Positions 44,154 through 53,059 of a stretch of DNA of 64,000 nucleotides are shown one piece after another. The DNA comes from Nocardioides albidus (GTDB lineage Bacteria > Actinomycetota > Actinomycetes > Propionibacteriales > Nocardioidaceae). The position numbers and the translations under genes are program-made. The first letter of the stretch is position 1. Every line of letters begins with the position of its first letter. Under the pieces are notes generated by a model. The model was not told the DNA's origin and ran no database searches. It saw only the letters and a program-made list of their open reading frames with translations. Where the stretch lies: assembly GCF_006335005.1 (NCBI RefSeq), contig NZ_VDMP01000026.1, forward strand, positions 400,216-464,215. Direction: 5' to 3'.

Positions 44154-44819
44154 TCACCTGAGTGGGTTGTCGACCTGCGAGAGCCGCAGGACCTGACAAC
44201 GATCGAACGAGGGCTCGCACGCGACGAAGACGGTGAACGCGACTGGGTGCGACGACTCGGCGCTCTCGCCGTTCCACACGCCGCTCCGGTGCCGCGTGCC
44301 GGTGATAGTGACGGCCGTCGTGCCCGGTCGGAGGTGCCCGTGGGCTTGCTGGACCGCAGCGGTCCAGGACTCGGGGACGTACGCGTCATCAATCTCGAGC
44401 GTCTGCCGTACCTCCATTGCCCCGAGGTCGAGCCATTGGTCGACCGTCGGGAGGTACGTGGCCACGTCGGCGATCAGTCCGGGCGTCTCCTCACCAGAAG
44501 GGTCGGCGTCGGCTAGGACGGCGGCGGTGTAGTCGGTGGGCAGGAAGCCGAGGCTGGTGTCCCAGTCGAACAGTGACGACGCGACGGCGCGTGAGTACGC
44601 GATCGGATCGTTCGTGTGGGGGAGCGCGCGATCTTCAAGCGTGACCACCGGAGCCGCTTCTTCCGGGACCGCTCCGAACTCCCCGGGCGTTGGAGGAGCC
44701 GGGGTGGACTCGGCGGACTGGGGTCCACGGACGAGGCCGTAGACGCCGACGGCGAGGGTCGCGAGGGTGAGGACGCAGCCGAGGATGACGGCGATCTGGC
44801 GCCAGGTGAGGTTGCGCAT
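44154..44819 (-). CDS. Membrane-anchored transfer protein, unknown
   Basis: This 221-residue protein has one N-terminal membrane helix (IAVILGCVLTLATLAVGVYGLV), a Pro-rich linker and an extracytoplasmic domain with FVACEPSFDRCQVLRLSQ near the end. Its topology and location between ParB and the wall hydrolase recall VirB8/TcpC-like bridge proteins, but the similarity is not strong enough to claim. GGAG lies six bases before the ATG. Confidence 0.65.
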   Translation of the reverse strand: MRNLTWRQIAVILGCVLTLATLAVGVYGLVRGPQSAESTPAPPTPGEFGAVPEEAAPVVTLEDRALPHTNDPIAYSRAVASSLFDWDTSLGFLPTDYTAAVLADADPSGEETPGLIADVATYLPTVDQWLDLGAMEVRQTLEIDDAYVPESWTAAVQQAHGHLRPGTTAVTITGTRHRSGVWNGESAESSHPVAFTVFVACEPSFDRCQVLRLSQVDNPLR

Positions 44820-44863
44820 CGAGGCTCCGAGGTCGAGTGGCGGACACTCGGGAGGTACGCCGA

Positions 44864-45841
44864 TCAGGCCGACGCGGCCGCCGAACGTGCCTCACGGAGC
44901 TGGTCGCGCAGTTCGATCGTCTCGGCGACGACGCGCTCGAAGCGCGCCCAGTCGTCATCCTTGAGGGCTGCCGCGAGCTCCGCGACGTCGTACAGCGTGG
45001 TCCACCCTTCGAGTTCGGACCACATCAGTACGAACGAGCGCGGGCTGTGGTGCTTCGGTGCGCGCTTGGCCTTGCTCCTCAGAGCGCGGAGGCGCTGGGC
45101 GTTCTCCTCCTCCTGGACGCGCTTGAGGGCTTCGGCGGCGAGGCGGGCGACTTCGTCCTGCTCCTCCTGGGACGGGGGAGTCGGCTGGGTAGCCAGTTCG
45201 ACGGCGGCCTTGACCCGCTTGTACGCAGGTGACACCGGGGCACCGCCGTCGATCTCCGTCAGCATGTTCGCTGCGAACTCGCGGACGGACTCACCCAGCG
45301 TTTCGTCCTTGGAGACCGACTCGATCCAGTTGGTCTGCTCGAGGCGCTGCGATGCGTCCCTGCCCGTCAGCCGCTGCGCTGCGCGAGTTCGGGCGTCACC
45401 GCCCGGCTCCGGGGAATCCCCGGAGCCGGAGGCTCCGCCATCGCGACCTCCACCGCCGAACTGCGTGGCGGCCATTCGACGCTGGGCATCCTCCTGCTCG
45501 AGCATCTTGATCTCGGCGTACAGCCGCGCCGTCTCCACCGGGGAGAGCGGCTTGCGCTGCTCGTTCTCGTCCTGTTGAGCGAGCAGGTGCGAGAGCTGAT
45601 CGGAGATGCCTGAGCGGACCCACACGTTCAAGGTGCGCCGACCGAGCCGACGCAACGCTTCGAGCCGGCGCCAGCCGCAGATCAGGACACCGTCAGGGGT
45701 GATGGTGACAGGCTGGAGCAGGCCGACCTCCTCGATCGACTTCATCAGCGCATTCAGGTCGCCCGGGTCCTTACGATGGCGTACGCCGACGGTGATCGAA
45801 TCGATCTGTCGCTCGAGCTCGATGTGTCCCTTGTCAGACAT
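44864..45841 (-). CDS. ParB-like partition/regulatory protein
   Basis: This is a 325-residue protein. The N-terminal ParB domain has NALMKSIEEVGLLQPVTITPDGVLICGWRRLEALRRLG, with GWRR in place of the usual GERR, followed by DENEQRKPLSPVETARLY. A low-complexity Gly/Ser linker and a charged helical C-terminus follow. It may organise element DNA or regulate transfer genes. No parA is adjacent. The ATG at 45841 overlaps the previous gene by eight bases. Confidence 0.85.
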   Translation of the reverse strand: MSDKGHIELERQIDSITVGVRHRKDPGDLNALMKSIEEVGLLQPVTITPDGVLICGWRRLEALRRLGRRTLNVWVRSGISDQLSHLLAQQDENEQRKPLSPVETARLYAEIKMLEQEDAQRRMAATQFGGGGRDGGASGSGDSPEPGGDARTRAAQRLTGRDASQRLEQTNWIESVSKDETLGESVREFAANMLTEIDGGAPVSPAYKRVKAAVELATQPTPPSQEEQDEVARLAAEALKRVQEEENAQRLRALRSKAKRAPKHHSPRSFVLMWSELEGWTTLYDVAELAAALKDDDWARFERVVAETIELRDQLREARSAAASA

Positions 45842-46682
45842 CGATCCTCCTGGCGACCTTCGGGGCGGAGTCGCGGATCTCCACGACGAGCCCGTCGTCG
45901 GCGAGTAGGTCGACGACCTTCCAGTCGCAGACCAGCACGGCGAGTACGCCGACGCCGGCTCGGGTCGCCGCGGCGGCCTTGTCCGGGTTGCCGAGCACGA
46001 TCCGCAGCACGGTGGCCCACGAGTCGCGGTCCAGGTCGAGGGCCACGCGGCCTGCCAGGTCACGTCGAAGGTATGCGTGGGCGACGTGGCGGTCGCCGGC
46101 CTCCATGAGCCGTGTGGCGATGTAGTCGAGCGTGCAGGTTGCGCTGCTGCTCGGCCAGCCGAGGGCGACGAACATGCTGATCACGAGGTTGAGTGCATCG
46201 AATGCTGTCGTCGGCGTAGCCTCCCCGGGCTTCAACCGCGGCGCCGACGGCGCCGGGTCCACCGGCGAGGGACCCCTGCTCTCAGTGAGAAGTTCGAGCA
46301 AGCCTGTTTCGTCTTCGCCGAAGCGGCGCGCGTCGTGGTGGCGCATGACCTCCCGCCTACGTGCCTGGGCCGTCGAGCAGAGCAGCCCGGCCGCGCGCTC
46401 CTCTGCGATCAGGCTGACTTGGACGGCGCGGGTGATAACGGCCCACGGGTCGTCGGCGCACCGCACCGCGCGCGTGCGCATGGCCTCGAAGGCGGCATAG
46501 GCCGAGTCCTCCGGCTCGCAGTTGTGAGTGCGCGCGAGGGCTCGGTACTTGCGGATCGTGAACTCCATCAGCCGCTCCGCCTCGGGGTCCTGCCGCCAGG
46601 CCCAGTAGCCGACGCTCTCTCGGTCGTGGAGGCGCTGAAGGAGTGCGCGGAGTCCTTCAGGGGTGGTGAACGAGGCGCTCAC
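45834..46682 (-). CDS. Conserved element protein, helical
   Basis: This is a 282-residue protein. The first half has a run resembling a sigma-70 region 2 layout (EPEDSAYAAFEAMRTRAVRCADDPWAVITRAVQVSLIAEE), but without clear promoter-recognition helices. The C-terminal half is helical with VLRIVLGNPDKAAAATRAGVGVLAVL. It is always tightly packed here with ParB and prim-pol (eight-base and four-base overlaps). Function unknown. Confidence 0.65.
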   Translation of the reverse strand: MSASFTTPEGLRALLQRLHDRESVGYWAWRQDPEAERLMEFTIRKYRALARTHNCEPEDSAYAAFEAMRTRAVRCADDPWAVITRAVQVSLIAEERAAGLLCSTAQARRREVMRHHDARRFGEDETGLLELLTESRGPSPVDPAPSAPRLKPGEATPTTAFDALNLVISMFVALGWPSSSATCTLDYIATRLMEAGDRHVAHAYLRRDLAGRVALDLDRDSWATVLRIVLGNPDKAAAATRAGVGVLAVLVCDWKVVDLLADDGLVVEIRDSAPKVARRIDV

Positions 46683-47023
46683 AATCCCAGTCCTTCCTGG
46701 CTCACGGCGGGCGCCGCCGATCGGTCTGGTCCGGTGTGGCGGAGCGTTCGGGTCGTCGTGGTCGGCGTACGGCGCGCTCGTCGTACAAGCTCCGTCTGGA
46801 GATCGATCCCGCGGCCGACCATTGGGCCGAGGTAGGAGCCGAGCTCAGTGGGGCGTACCCAGGCGATCCGCTTCTGCGTCTGCTGGCGTGCCGGCTCTTC
46901 AGGCCCGAGTGACGGATCACGGTGCCGTGCAAGCTCGCTGGCGGTGGGCTCGACCACCTCGGCAGGGCTCGGACGCTCGGGCGGCCGATAGCTGTGGCGG
47001 CGGTACTCGGCGTGCGTGTTCAC
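46679..47023 (-). CDS. Small basic element protein, unknown
   Basis: This 114-residue protein is rich in Arg, Pro and Glu, with the only structured-looking part QKRIAWVRPTELGSYLGPMVGRGIDLQTELVRRARR. It overlaps the genes on both sides by four bases (ATGA), supporting real translation. No function can be assigned. Confidence 0.6.
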   Translation of the reverse strand: MNTHAEYRRHSYRPPERPSPAEVVEPTASELARHRDPSLGPEEPARQQTQKRIAWVRPTELGSYLGPMVGRGIDLQTELVRRARRTPTTTTRTLRHTGPDRSAAPAVSQEGLGL

Positions 47024-47958
47024 AGGTGGATCCCTTCACTCGCTGGGGTAGGGCCCGGGCGGCTCCCCGGGCCCAGCCGGGTGGCGATGCGGAACGCGGA
47101 GTTGACCGTGGTCTCGATCTCGCGGTCCGAGAGCCCGGCGTACTGTGCTGCCGGCCCTAGCCAGCCCATGACATCCGCGTGGCTCAGCCCGTTCTCGACC
47201 ATCCGGCACGACGCCCAGAAGAGCGCGTGGTTGCGGCCGCCCTCCGGCGTGAGCGCCACCGTTCGCGCGAGGGCGTCGGGTCGGCACCCCTTGGCGGACA
47301 TGCCGGGCTGCGGGAGAGTCCGCACTGGTCGGGGTGGCTCCAGGAACCGGCGGAGCTCGACCGCATCGACTGGCTTTGCCGGGTGCGTGGCGACCGCGAT
47401 GACGTCGTACGACCGCTGGGCGCCCTCGACTGGGACGCGCGACGGGGGAGCGATGACGTAGCCGCCGTCGCCGCGGAAGTCGATGTGTGCGGCGGGGGCC
47501 TGCCAGCTGCGCTGCTCCTGGCCGCGGACGTTCGGGTAGTAGGCGTGGAGCCCGCCCGAAGGTGTGCGCACCAGCCACGCCCAGTCGTTTCCGAACCCCT
47601 GGTTCCTCGCTCGTTCGAAGGCGTCGAATCCGCTCGCGTCGGCGTGCACGTCGACATCGACGACGAGGACGCCGGTTGGCGCGCCTGTGGGCAGTCCGAT
47701 GTTCGCGTCAGGGGTGCGTTGCCACCATGCGTGGACGACGCGGGCGACGGAGGTGGCGTCGTGGAAGCCGTTCGGAGTGAGTGGCTGCTTCCCGCCGGGA
47801 ACGCATGGGAAGACGGGGATGCCGAGGTTGGCGTACCGGAGCGCCGCGGCAGCGAGCGTCGGCTCGTCAGCGACTCGCTGCATCGTCGACACCGACCACG
47901 TCGGGTCCGGGTTCTTGGGGTCGAACATGCCCCCGACGATGCGCCGCCAGGTATCCAC
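47020..47958 (-). CDS. Prim-pol (bifunctional DNA primase/polymerase) replication protein
   Basis: This 312-residue protein has a prim-pol N-terminal domain: AALRYANLGIPVFPCVPGGKQPLT, then NIGLPTGAPTGVLVVDVDVHADASG with catalytic acids, and GGLHAYYPN and GDGGYVIAPPS. No helicase domain is present. It is the likely replication initiator/primase of the excised ICE. The start is uncertain between 47958, 47928 and 47883. The first choice overlaps a GGATACCT repeat, so a downstream start (MFDPKN, 47928) may be true. Confidence 0.88.
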   Translation of the reverse strand: MDTWRRIVGGMFDPKNPDPTWSVSTMQRVADEPTLAAAALRYANLGIPVFPCVPGGKQPLTPNGFHDATSVARVVHAWWQRTPDANIGLPTGAPTGVLVVDVDVHADASGFDAFERARNQGFGNDWAWLVRTPSGGLHAYYPNVRGQEQRSWQAPAAHIDFRGDGGYVIAPPSRVPVEGAQRSYDVIAVATHPAKPVDAVELRRFLEPPRPVRTLPQPGMSAKGCRPDALARTVALTPEGGRNHALFWASCRMVENGLSHADVMGWLGPAAQYAGLSDREIETTVNSAFRIATRLGPGSRPGPTPASEGIHL

Positions 47959-48024
47959 GATTTCGGGATACCTGGCCGGATTCGAGAGGGGGATACCTGC
48001 GTTTGCGCAGGTCAGGAGGTATCC
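47949..48024. repeat. Four GGATACCT/AGGTATCC iteron-like repeats before prim-pol
   Basis: AGGTATCC at 47949-47956 and 48017-48024 and GGATACCT at 47966-47973 and 47991-47998 form two inverted pairs. GCAGGTCAGGAGG lies before the last one. Clustered inverted octamers at the start of a replication gene are typical of an initiator-binding origin and autoregulatory operator. Confidence 0.65.
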
Positions 48025-48593
48025 CTACCTCGTTGCGGTCGACCCGTTGACGAGGGGCAGAGTTAGCCGGTCGACTTGTGGCGGGCACTGGGCTGGCTGA
48101 GGCCGTTCGCGTTGTCGTTGTCCCAAAGCGCCCACTCGTACCAGGCCAGGCCACGTCGGCGTCGCGGTGCTCCGCGAGCCAGCGACGCGCGCTGTCGACC
48201 CGGCGGTCGTCAGGGCGCCGTGTGCGGCCGGCGTTGCGACAGCCGTTTCACCCCGCGAGTCTGCGCGCTGGGGTGCAGACAAACATTCGTGCGAAACTTT
48301 GATCCCCCGCCCGCGGCATCCAGTTGGCAGTTCCGAACGGCGGCTGAGACCACCGCTCTCGCGGTTTTGCGTTGAGAGTGGACTGGTCGGCCAGCGCGTT
48401 GGGTCTTGGTTGAGCCGGCGCCTGAGCCGAACCTGCTCGGCCGACGAGTTCGCAGCCATCGACGAGTTTGACCCCGGAACTCAAAGCCTCGCTCGAGTCC
48501 GTCGATCGACGACTCGATCACGCCGCGAGCCAACGGGCGTCGTCATCAACGGTCCAGTCAGTCGCCCTGCCCGTGGCCCGTTGGCTGCCTGTG
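48025..48593. other. Long non-coding stretch between prim-pol and the sigma/anti-sigma pair
   Basis: About 570 bases have no open frame with convincing codon structure or start signal. The only marked feature is the palindrome TTCGTGCGAA near 48287. Being next to the prim-pol repeats, it could hold the replication or transfer origin, but no nic-like motif was recognised. Confidence 0.5.
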
Positions 48594-49391
48594 CTACGAC
48601 GCGTCCTCGAAATCACTTCCGTTCACCTCGATCGTCTGCGACGTCGGATCCTTCTTGCCTACGAACATGATCTGGACGACGTCATCAGGGCCTAATGCAT
48701 GATCGGCATCGAAGGCGCCGAGCCAATAGTCGCCCGTCTTGGTGATCGCCCCTGGCGCATGGTCGGGGAAGGTGACGTAGTAGGGATCGCGCGGCTCGTT
48801 CTCCTTGTTGTCGATGAGACCCATCACGTGACCAGCGACGATGTAGAGGTCCTCGTCGATGTCGCTGAACTTGAAGAGCACGAGGTTGTTCTTGCTGACG
48901 CTCCCCACACGCGCTGCGTCTGGCACGTCGACGACCCGCATTCCGTGCGTGCCGACCGACCGAACGCACAACTTCGCGTCGTTGAGATTCCAAACGAGCA
49001 CGGCGATCACCAAATCGGGCCCGGTCGTGACTGACACCTCGCCTTCGGTGACGCGCGCGCTGGTCTTGATCCCGTCGCCGTCTGGATCTCGCGCGGGCGG
49101 CAGGCTTGGGTCCTTTGGACCAGGCTGGAGCTCAACCGCACAGTCCTGGCGGAGCGCTGCGACGTCTGCCTCGTCGAACCCGGACTCGCCGCGCAGCGAC
49201 AGCACGCCCAGGAGTCCAGCAATGCAAACTGCGGCTGCTGCGGCGACGCTGGTCCGCCGCGCCACAGTGCGTCGCCTCTCGCGTCGCCGCCCGCCAGCCA
49301 TGATCCGATCGTGCAATCCGGAGCTCGGCCGCACGTCGGCGGCCGCGCGCCGAATCATCCGTTCGATGGCGAGCCGCTCCCGGTCGATCAT
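48594..49391 (-). CDS. Membrane protein paired with an ECF sigma factor, possible anti-sigma
   Basis: This is a 265-residue protein. It has a short cytoplasmic part (MIDRERLAIERMIRRAAADVRPSSGLHDRI), one membrane helix (SVAAAAAVCIAGLLGVLSL) and a large extracytoplasmic domain with VLVWNLNDAKLCVRSVG and PYYVTFPDHAPGAITKTGDYWLGAFDADHAL. The ATG overlaps the sigma-factor stop (TGATG). This is the arrangement of membrane anti-sigma factors, but the HxxxCxxC zinc motif is absent. Confidence 0.68.
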   Translation of the reverse strand: MIDRERLAIERMIRRAAADVRPSSGLHDRIMAGGRRRERRRTVARRTSVAAAAAVCIAGLLGVLSLRGESGFDEADVAALRQDCAVELQPGPKDPSLPPARDPDGDGIKTSARVTEGEVSVTTGPDLVIAVLVWNLNDAKLCVRSVGTHGMRVVDVPDAARVGSVSKNNLVLFKFSDIDEDLYIVAGHVMGLIDNKENEPRDPYYVTFPDHAPGAITKTGDYWLGAFDADHALGPDDVVQIMFVGKKDPTSQTIEVNGSDFEDAS

Positions 49392-49879
49392 CAGCCACCA
49401 CCTCCCAAGTGTGAACGCAGCTCCTCCAGGGCGTCGTTGTAGATCCGCTGCGCCTGCCGGGGCGAGTAGTTGACGAGCTCCCCGATCTCCTGCCAGCTGA
49501 GGCCGGCCTCGACCCGCGCAACAACCACTACTCGCGCTACGTGGCTGAGTTTCTGTAGAGCCATCACCCGGAAGACCGGCTCGGCAACATCCAGCTCTGG
49601 ATCGGCTACGTCGGGGACCGCCGAGCCGAGTGCTTCCTTGCGTCGGAATGCTCGCCTGGGAAGGCCCCGTGACCGTTTGACGATCGCGCCGCGCACGTAC
49701 TTGTCGGGATCGCCATTCTGAGTGATCCTTCGCCACTTCGGATAGCAGGCCATCAAGACGTCCTGCACCAGGTCCTCGGCATCGGCCTGATTGCCGCACA
49801 GCAGGTAGGCGAGCCGCACGTAGCGGACCTCCCGTGCCCGTACGTACTCGGAGAACTCCTCCGCGTTCGTGTCGGCCAC
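49391..49879 (-). CDS. ECF-type sigma factor
   Basis: This is a 162-residue SigE-like ECF sigma factor. Region 2 is REVRYVRLAYLLCGNQADAEDLVQDVLMACYPKW. Region 4 is LSHVARVVVVARVEAGLSWQEIGELVNYSPRQAQRIYNDALEEL, with its HTH. GTG start. It is probably released by a signal sensed by the co-translated membrane protein and may drive the divergent lipoprotein cassette. Regulation is inferred from position. Confidence 0.88.
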   Translation of the reverse strand: MADTNAEEFSEYVRAREVRYVRLAYLLCGNQADAEDLVQDVLMACYPKWRRITQNGDPDKYVRGAIVKRSRGLPRRAFRRKEALGSAVPDVADPELDVAEPVFRVMALQKLSHVARVVVVARVEAGLSWQEIGELVNYSPRQAQRIYNDALEELRSHLGGGG

Positions 49880-50118
49880 GGAGGGATCGTTCCATGGCTT
49901 CGACCCGGTCGTCGCAAGATCCGGGGAGTTGTCCGAACCAGCGTGCCGGCGGATCGGTCGCGTTTCGCCACGCTATTTACACGCGCCTGCCGCTCAATTC
50001 GCGACATCAACTCGAGGTGATTTTCAACTCTGTCGCACTCCGCGCTCTCCGGTCGTGTTCCTCGTGACGGCACGTCCCACGTCTGGGCGTGCGGCAGAAG
50101 CCCGAAGGAGAGCCCGTA

Positions 50119-51294
50119 ATGATCCGATCCGTCCGAGTCGCGACGACCCTCATCCTTGCGACGCTGCTGACCCTTGGTGGGCTGACCGGCTGCAAGGGCC
50201 CGGATAGCCCAGCAGCGTTGACGATCGCGTTCACCGCGACCGCAGCCGACCCGGCCCCGAGCGGCGCCATCAACCTCCTCCACGACGACCTCCTCCGGCA
50301 CGCGACCGAGGCGCTCTTCCCGGGCGACGGCAAGGTCGGCCTGGTCGTTCAGGGCACCATCGGCCTCGCCGGCACCACGGACCTCACACCGATGCGCGGC
50401 GACGAGGTTGAGGCGGACCCCGACAAGGCGGCGGAGAAGATCGACGGCCGGGTCGCCGACATGACCACCTCCCTTGCCAACCTCCACGCCGGCACTGCCG
50501 GCCTGGACGTCCTCGGAGTGCTCGACACCGCTCTCGAGACCACCCCCACGGGCGGGACGGTCATCGTGGTGACCTCCGGGCTCAGCACAACGGCGCCGGT
50601 CGACCTCCGCGCGGCGGGCGACTGGATGCTGTACCCGGAGCGCTTTGCCAAGGCCATCGACCCCGCGAACATTCCTCACGCGACCGGCCGGTCCATCGTG
50701 TTCGCCGGACTCGGATACCCCGCGCCGAACAGCAAGCAGCCGGTGCCCGGGACCGCGGCCCGTACCGCGCTCACACACCTGTGGATGACGATCTGTCGCC
50801 GCACTGGCGCCTCCTCGTGCTCCGCCACGGACGGGCCCGCGAGCACCATGGACTCGACCTCGACCCTCGATGTGCCCGTCGTGAACCTCAACCAGGTGAC
50901 GACCACCTGCATCGGCACGGTCACGGTCGACGGCGACGTCGCGTTCGAGTCGGAGAGTGCAGTCCTCACCCCCGGCGCCGGCAAGATCCTCGCCCCGATC
51001 GCCCGGTCACTGCGCCGCTGCCCCGCCGACCGAGTCGTCGACGCCATCGGACACGCCGCCGAGGTCCCCGGCGGCGGCGATGGCATCGCCCTCTCCCAGG
51101 CGCGGGCACAGGCCGTCCTGCGGCGTCTCCTCGAACTCGGCGCTCCTCGTCGAGTCATCGGGACCGCGACCGGCTTCGGCAACACCTCGCACCAGATCGT
51201 CGACAACACCCCCGGCGAGGCCGGGACGTACGTCGAGAAGCTCGCTCGCCTTAACCGCGTCGTCGAGCTCGTCATCACCACCAGGAAGAACTAG
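50119..51294 (+). CDS. Lipoprotein with vWA-like middle and OmpA-like C-terminal domain
   Basis: This is a 391-residue protein. It has a signal peptide with a lipobox-like LTGC, a Rossmann-like region (KVGLVVQGTIGLAG, GGTVIVVTSGLSTTAPVDLRAAG) and a C-terminal OmpA/MotB-type domain: FESESAVLTPGAGKILAPIARSL, then ALSQARAQAVLRRLLELGAP and ARLNRVVELVI. OmpA-like domains bind peptidoglycan, suggesting a wall-anchored lipoprotein. AAGGAG is eight bases upstream of the ATG. First of a three-gene cassette. Confidence 0.82.
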   Translation: MIRSVRVATTLILATLLTLGGLTGCKGPDSPAALTIAFTATAADPAPSGAINLLHDDLLRHATEALFPGDGKVGLVVQGTIGLAGTTDLTPMRGDEVEADPDKAAEKIDGRVADMTTSLANLHAGTAGLDVLGVLDTALETTPTGGTVIVVTSGLSTTAPVDLRAAGDWMLYPERFAKAIDPANIPHATGRSIVFAGLGYPAPNSKQPVPGTAARTALTHLWMTICRRTGASSCSATDGPASTMDSTSTLDVPVVNLNQVTTTCIGTVTVDGDVAFESESAVLTPGAGKILAPIARSLRRCPADRVVDAIGHAAEVPGGGDGIALSQARAQAVLRRLLELGAPRRVIGTATGFGNTSHQIVDNTPGEAGTYVEKLARLNRVVELVITTRKN

Positions 51295-51309
51295 GCAGGA
51301 GGAGTCACC

Positions 51310-52608
51310 ATGACCATCGACAACAACAACACGCCGCCGGAGATCCACGCCGACAGCTACGCCCGCAACGCCGGGTTCGATACCCCGACGCCGGGGATCC
51401 CGCGTCGGCACACGATCACCTCGTGCCTCGGTCTCGGGCCGATCCCGTTCAACCAGGTGATCGCGGTCCACAACCTTGCCGACGAGGCGGTTCGGTTCCC
51501 CCTCCCCCGTGACGGCGCGTTCCTCACCTACAACGAGGCCGCCGTCCGTGCTAAGCCGGAGAAGGCCGCGCAGGCTCAGCTCAACCGGCAGGTCACCAAG
51601 GAGATCGAGCCGGAGATCAAGGCGATCCGCCCGCTCATGGCCGAGATCAACGTCCTCTCCACCCAGATCGAGCAGGTCCGGACCAGCCCGATGCGCGGCG
51701 CCGTCGGCGAGAAGCTCACGCCCGAGGAGGCGCAGACCCTGCACGACGCGCTCCGCGCCGAGATCAGCAGCGACCAGAGGAACGGCTCCAAGAAGCACAC
51801 GCTCAAGACGCGGAACAAGCTCAAGGAAATCGGCCTGCTCCTGATCGACTTCCCCGTCTTCTTGTACGCGCTGTTGTCGTTGTTCAACGTGAACTACCGC
51901 CTGATCGGCTCCGACACCGGCACCACGATCAAGGCCTCGATCGCCGGAATCTTCGCGATCCTCGGCACCCTGATGCTGGCCCTGGTCGCGCGCGGGATGG
52001 GCCGCCGCCACCGGGCGTTCAAGGGCGACTCCTCGACGATCGAGACCGACTCGAAGAACCGGCGCCGCATCAGGCTGGAGATCGCCGCCCTCGTCGCCGT
52101 TGTGACGGCCGCGGTCGTGGTCATGGCCTCCCGCGTGATCGTCGACGGGCTCGCCGCCGAGGTCATGCCGGTGCTCGTGTACGCCCTCGCCGCGCTGTTC
52201 GGCTTCCTGCTCGGCTTCGGCGCCTACCTCAACTACACCGCGGAGTACGACAACGGGTCGGACCAGACCGACCGCGTCCAGCACCTCAGCGTCCAGCTCC
52301 GCAGCCGCGAGGCCACCATCGAGGGCCTGAACAACGCCCGCAAGCTCCGGATCGAGGAGACCGGCATCCGGATCGCCAAGCTCAACCGTCTCATCGAGCA
52401 GACCCGCACCAGCGCCGAGCACCTCGTCACCGGCAGCCGCCAGGACAAGGCCATCAGCCTCGCCCGCAGCTACCACGGACTGACCGGCTCCAAGGCCCGC
52501 CTCCCCGCGCCCGACCTGGACTACCGGCGCCTCGACCTCGCGGTCGCCCAGGCCCGGGACCTCACCGACCACCAGGAGTACCTCGAGAACCTCACCAAGG
52601 AGGACTGA
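51310..52608 (+). CDS. Polytopic membrane protein with coiled-coil segments, unknown
   Basis: This is a 432-residue protein. A soluble N-terminal part (about 1-175) has a heptad-like region (QLNRQVTKEIEPEIKAIRPLMAEINVLSTQI). Four hydrophobic helices follow (LLLIDFPVFLYALLSLF, IAGIFAILGTLMLALVA, LVAVVTAAVVVMASRVIV, VLVYALAALFGFLLGFGAYL). The C-terminal part is helical and charged. AGGAGG lies before the ATG, 15 bases after the lipoprotein stop. No family recognised. Confidence 0.7.
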   Translation: MTIDNNNTPPEIHADSYARNAGFDTPTPGIPRRHTITSCLGLGPIPFNQVIAVHNLADEAVRFPLPRDGAFLTYNEAAVRAKPEKAAQAQLNRQVTKEIEPEIKAIRPLMAEINVLSTQIEQVRTSPMRGAVGEKLTPEEAQTLHDALRAEISSDQRNGSKKHTLKTRNKLKEIGLLLIDFPVFLYALLSLFNVNYRLIGSDTGTTIKASIAGIFAILGTLMLALVARGMGRRHRAFKGDSSTIETDSKNRRRIRLEIAALVAVVTAAVVVMASRVIVDGLAAEVMPVLVYALAALFGFLLGFGAYLNYTAEYDNGSDQTDRVQHLSVQLRSREATIEGLNNARKLRIEETGIRIAKLNRLIEQTRTSAEHLVTGSRQDKAISLARSYHGLTGSKARLPAPDLDYRRLDLAVAQARDLTDHQEYLENLTKED

Positions 52609-52611
52609 CCC

Positions 52612-52857
52612 ATGGGCTTCAAGAAGATCACCGACATCGGCAAGAAGGTCCTCCTCAGCGGCCAGATCGCGGCCAACGTCGCGACCGTCCCGGTCACCAA
52701 GGACCTCACTCCGACCCTGACCAAGCAGTACGCGAACTACAGCAAGAACGTGCGCCTCCCCGAGACCGCACGCGAGATCCGGAAGCAGACCAGCAAGAAC
52801 ATCCAGCCGGTCGCCGCGCTCGACAAGCGCTCCGCCAAGAAGCTCCGCAAGTCCTAG
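52612..52857 (+). CDS. Small very basic protein, third gene of the cassette
   Basis: This 81-residue, Lys/Arg-rich protein (MGFKKITDIGKKVLLSGQIAAN...KRSAKKLRKS) has no membrane segment. It begins three bases after the preceding stop, so it is certainly co-transcribed. AAGGAG within the end of the upstream gene serves as its ribosome-binding site. Function unknown; its charge would suit binding acidic partners or nucleic acid. Confidence 0.7.
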   Translation: MGFKKITDIGKKVLLSGQIAANVATVPVTKDLTPTLTKQYANYSKNVRLPETAREIRKQTSKNIQPVAALDKRSAKKLRKS

Positions 52858-52866
52858 GACAACCCC

Positions 52867-52900
52867 GATGGGGCGCACGGTCAACCGTGCGCCCCATCGC
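52867..52900. terminator. Bidirectional hairpin between convergent operons
   Basis: A perfect 15-bp stem (CGATGGGGCGCACGG paired with its complement, 52867-52881 and 52886-52900) has loop TCAA. It lies ten bases past the small basic protein gene and downstream of the leftward Tad operon, so it can end both transcripts. Confidence 0.88.
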
Positions 52901-53059
52901 CATGCCCGGCTCTGTGCGTCGCCCAAGTCGTGCAAGTCGAGCCGGTCGAGGTCCATTGGCTAGGTGACGGACCACCTGAGCGACCCGCTTGCCTTCGAGG
53001 TTCCACGTTGCGATTGGGATGTCCGGGACTCGCGCGCTGGCACGGGCCCCACGCGGGTG

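Noticed and set aside
48025..48459. 144-codon leftward open frame in the stretch beyond prim-pol
   Set aside because: No start signal; product is Arg/Ser/Pro-rich with no similarity; several frames are open here by composition alone.
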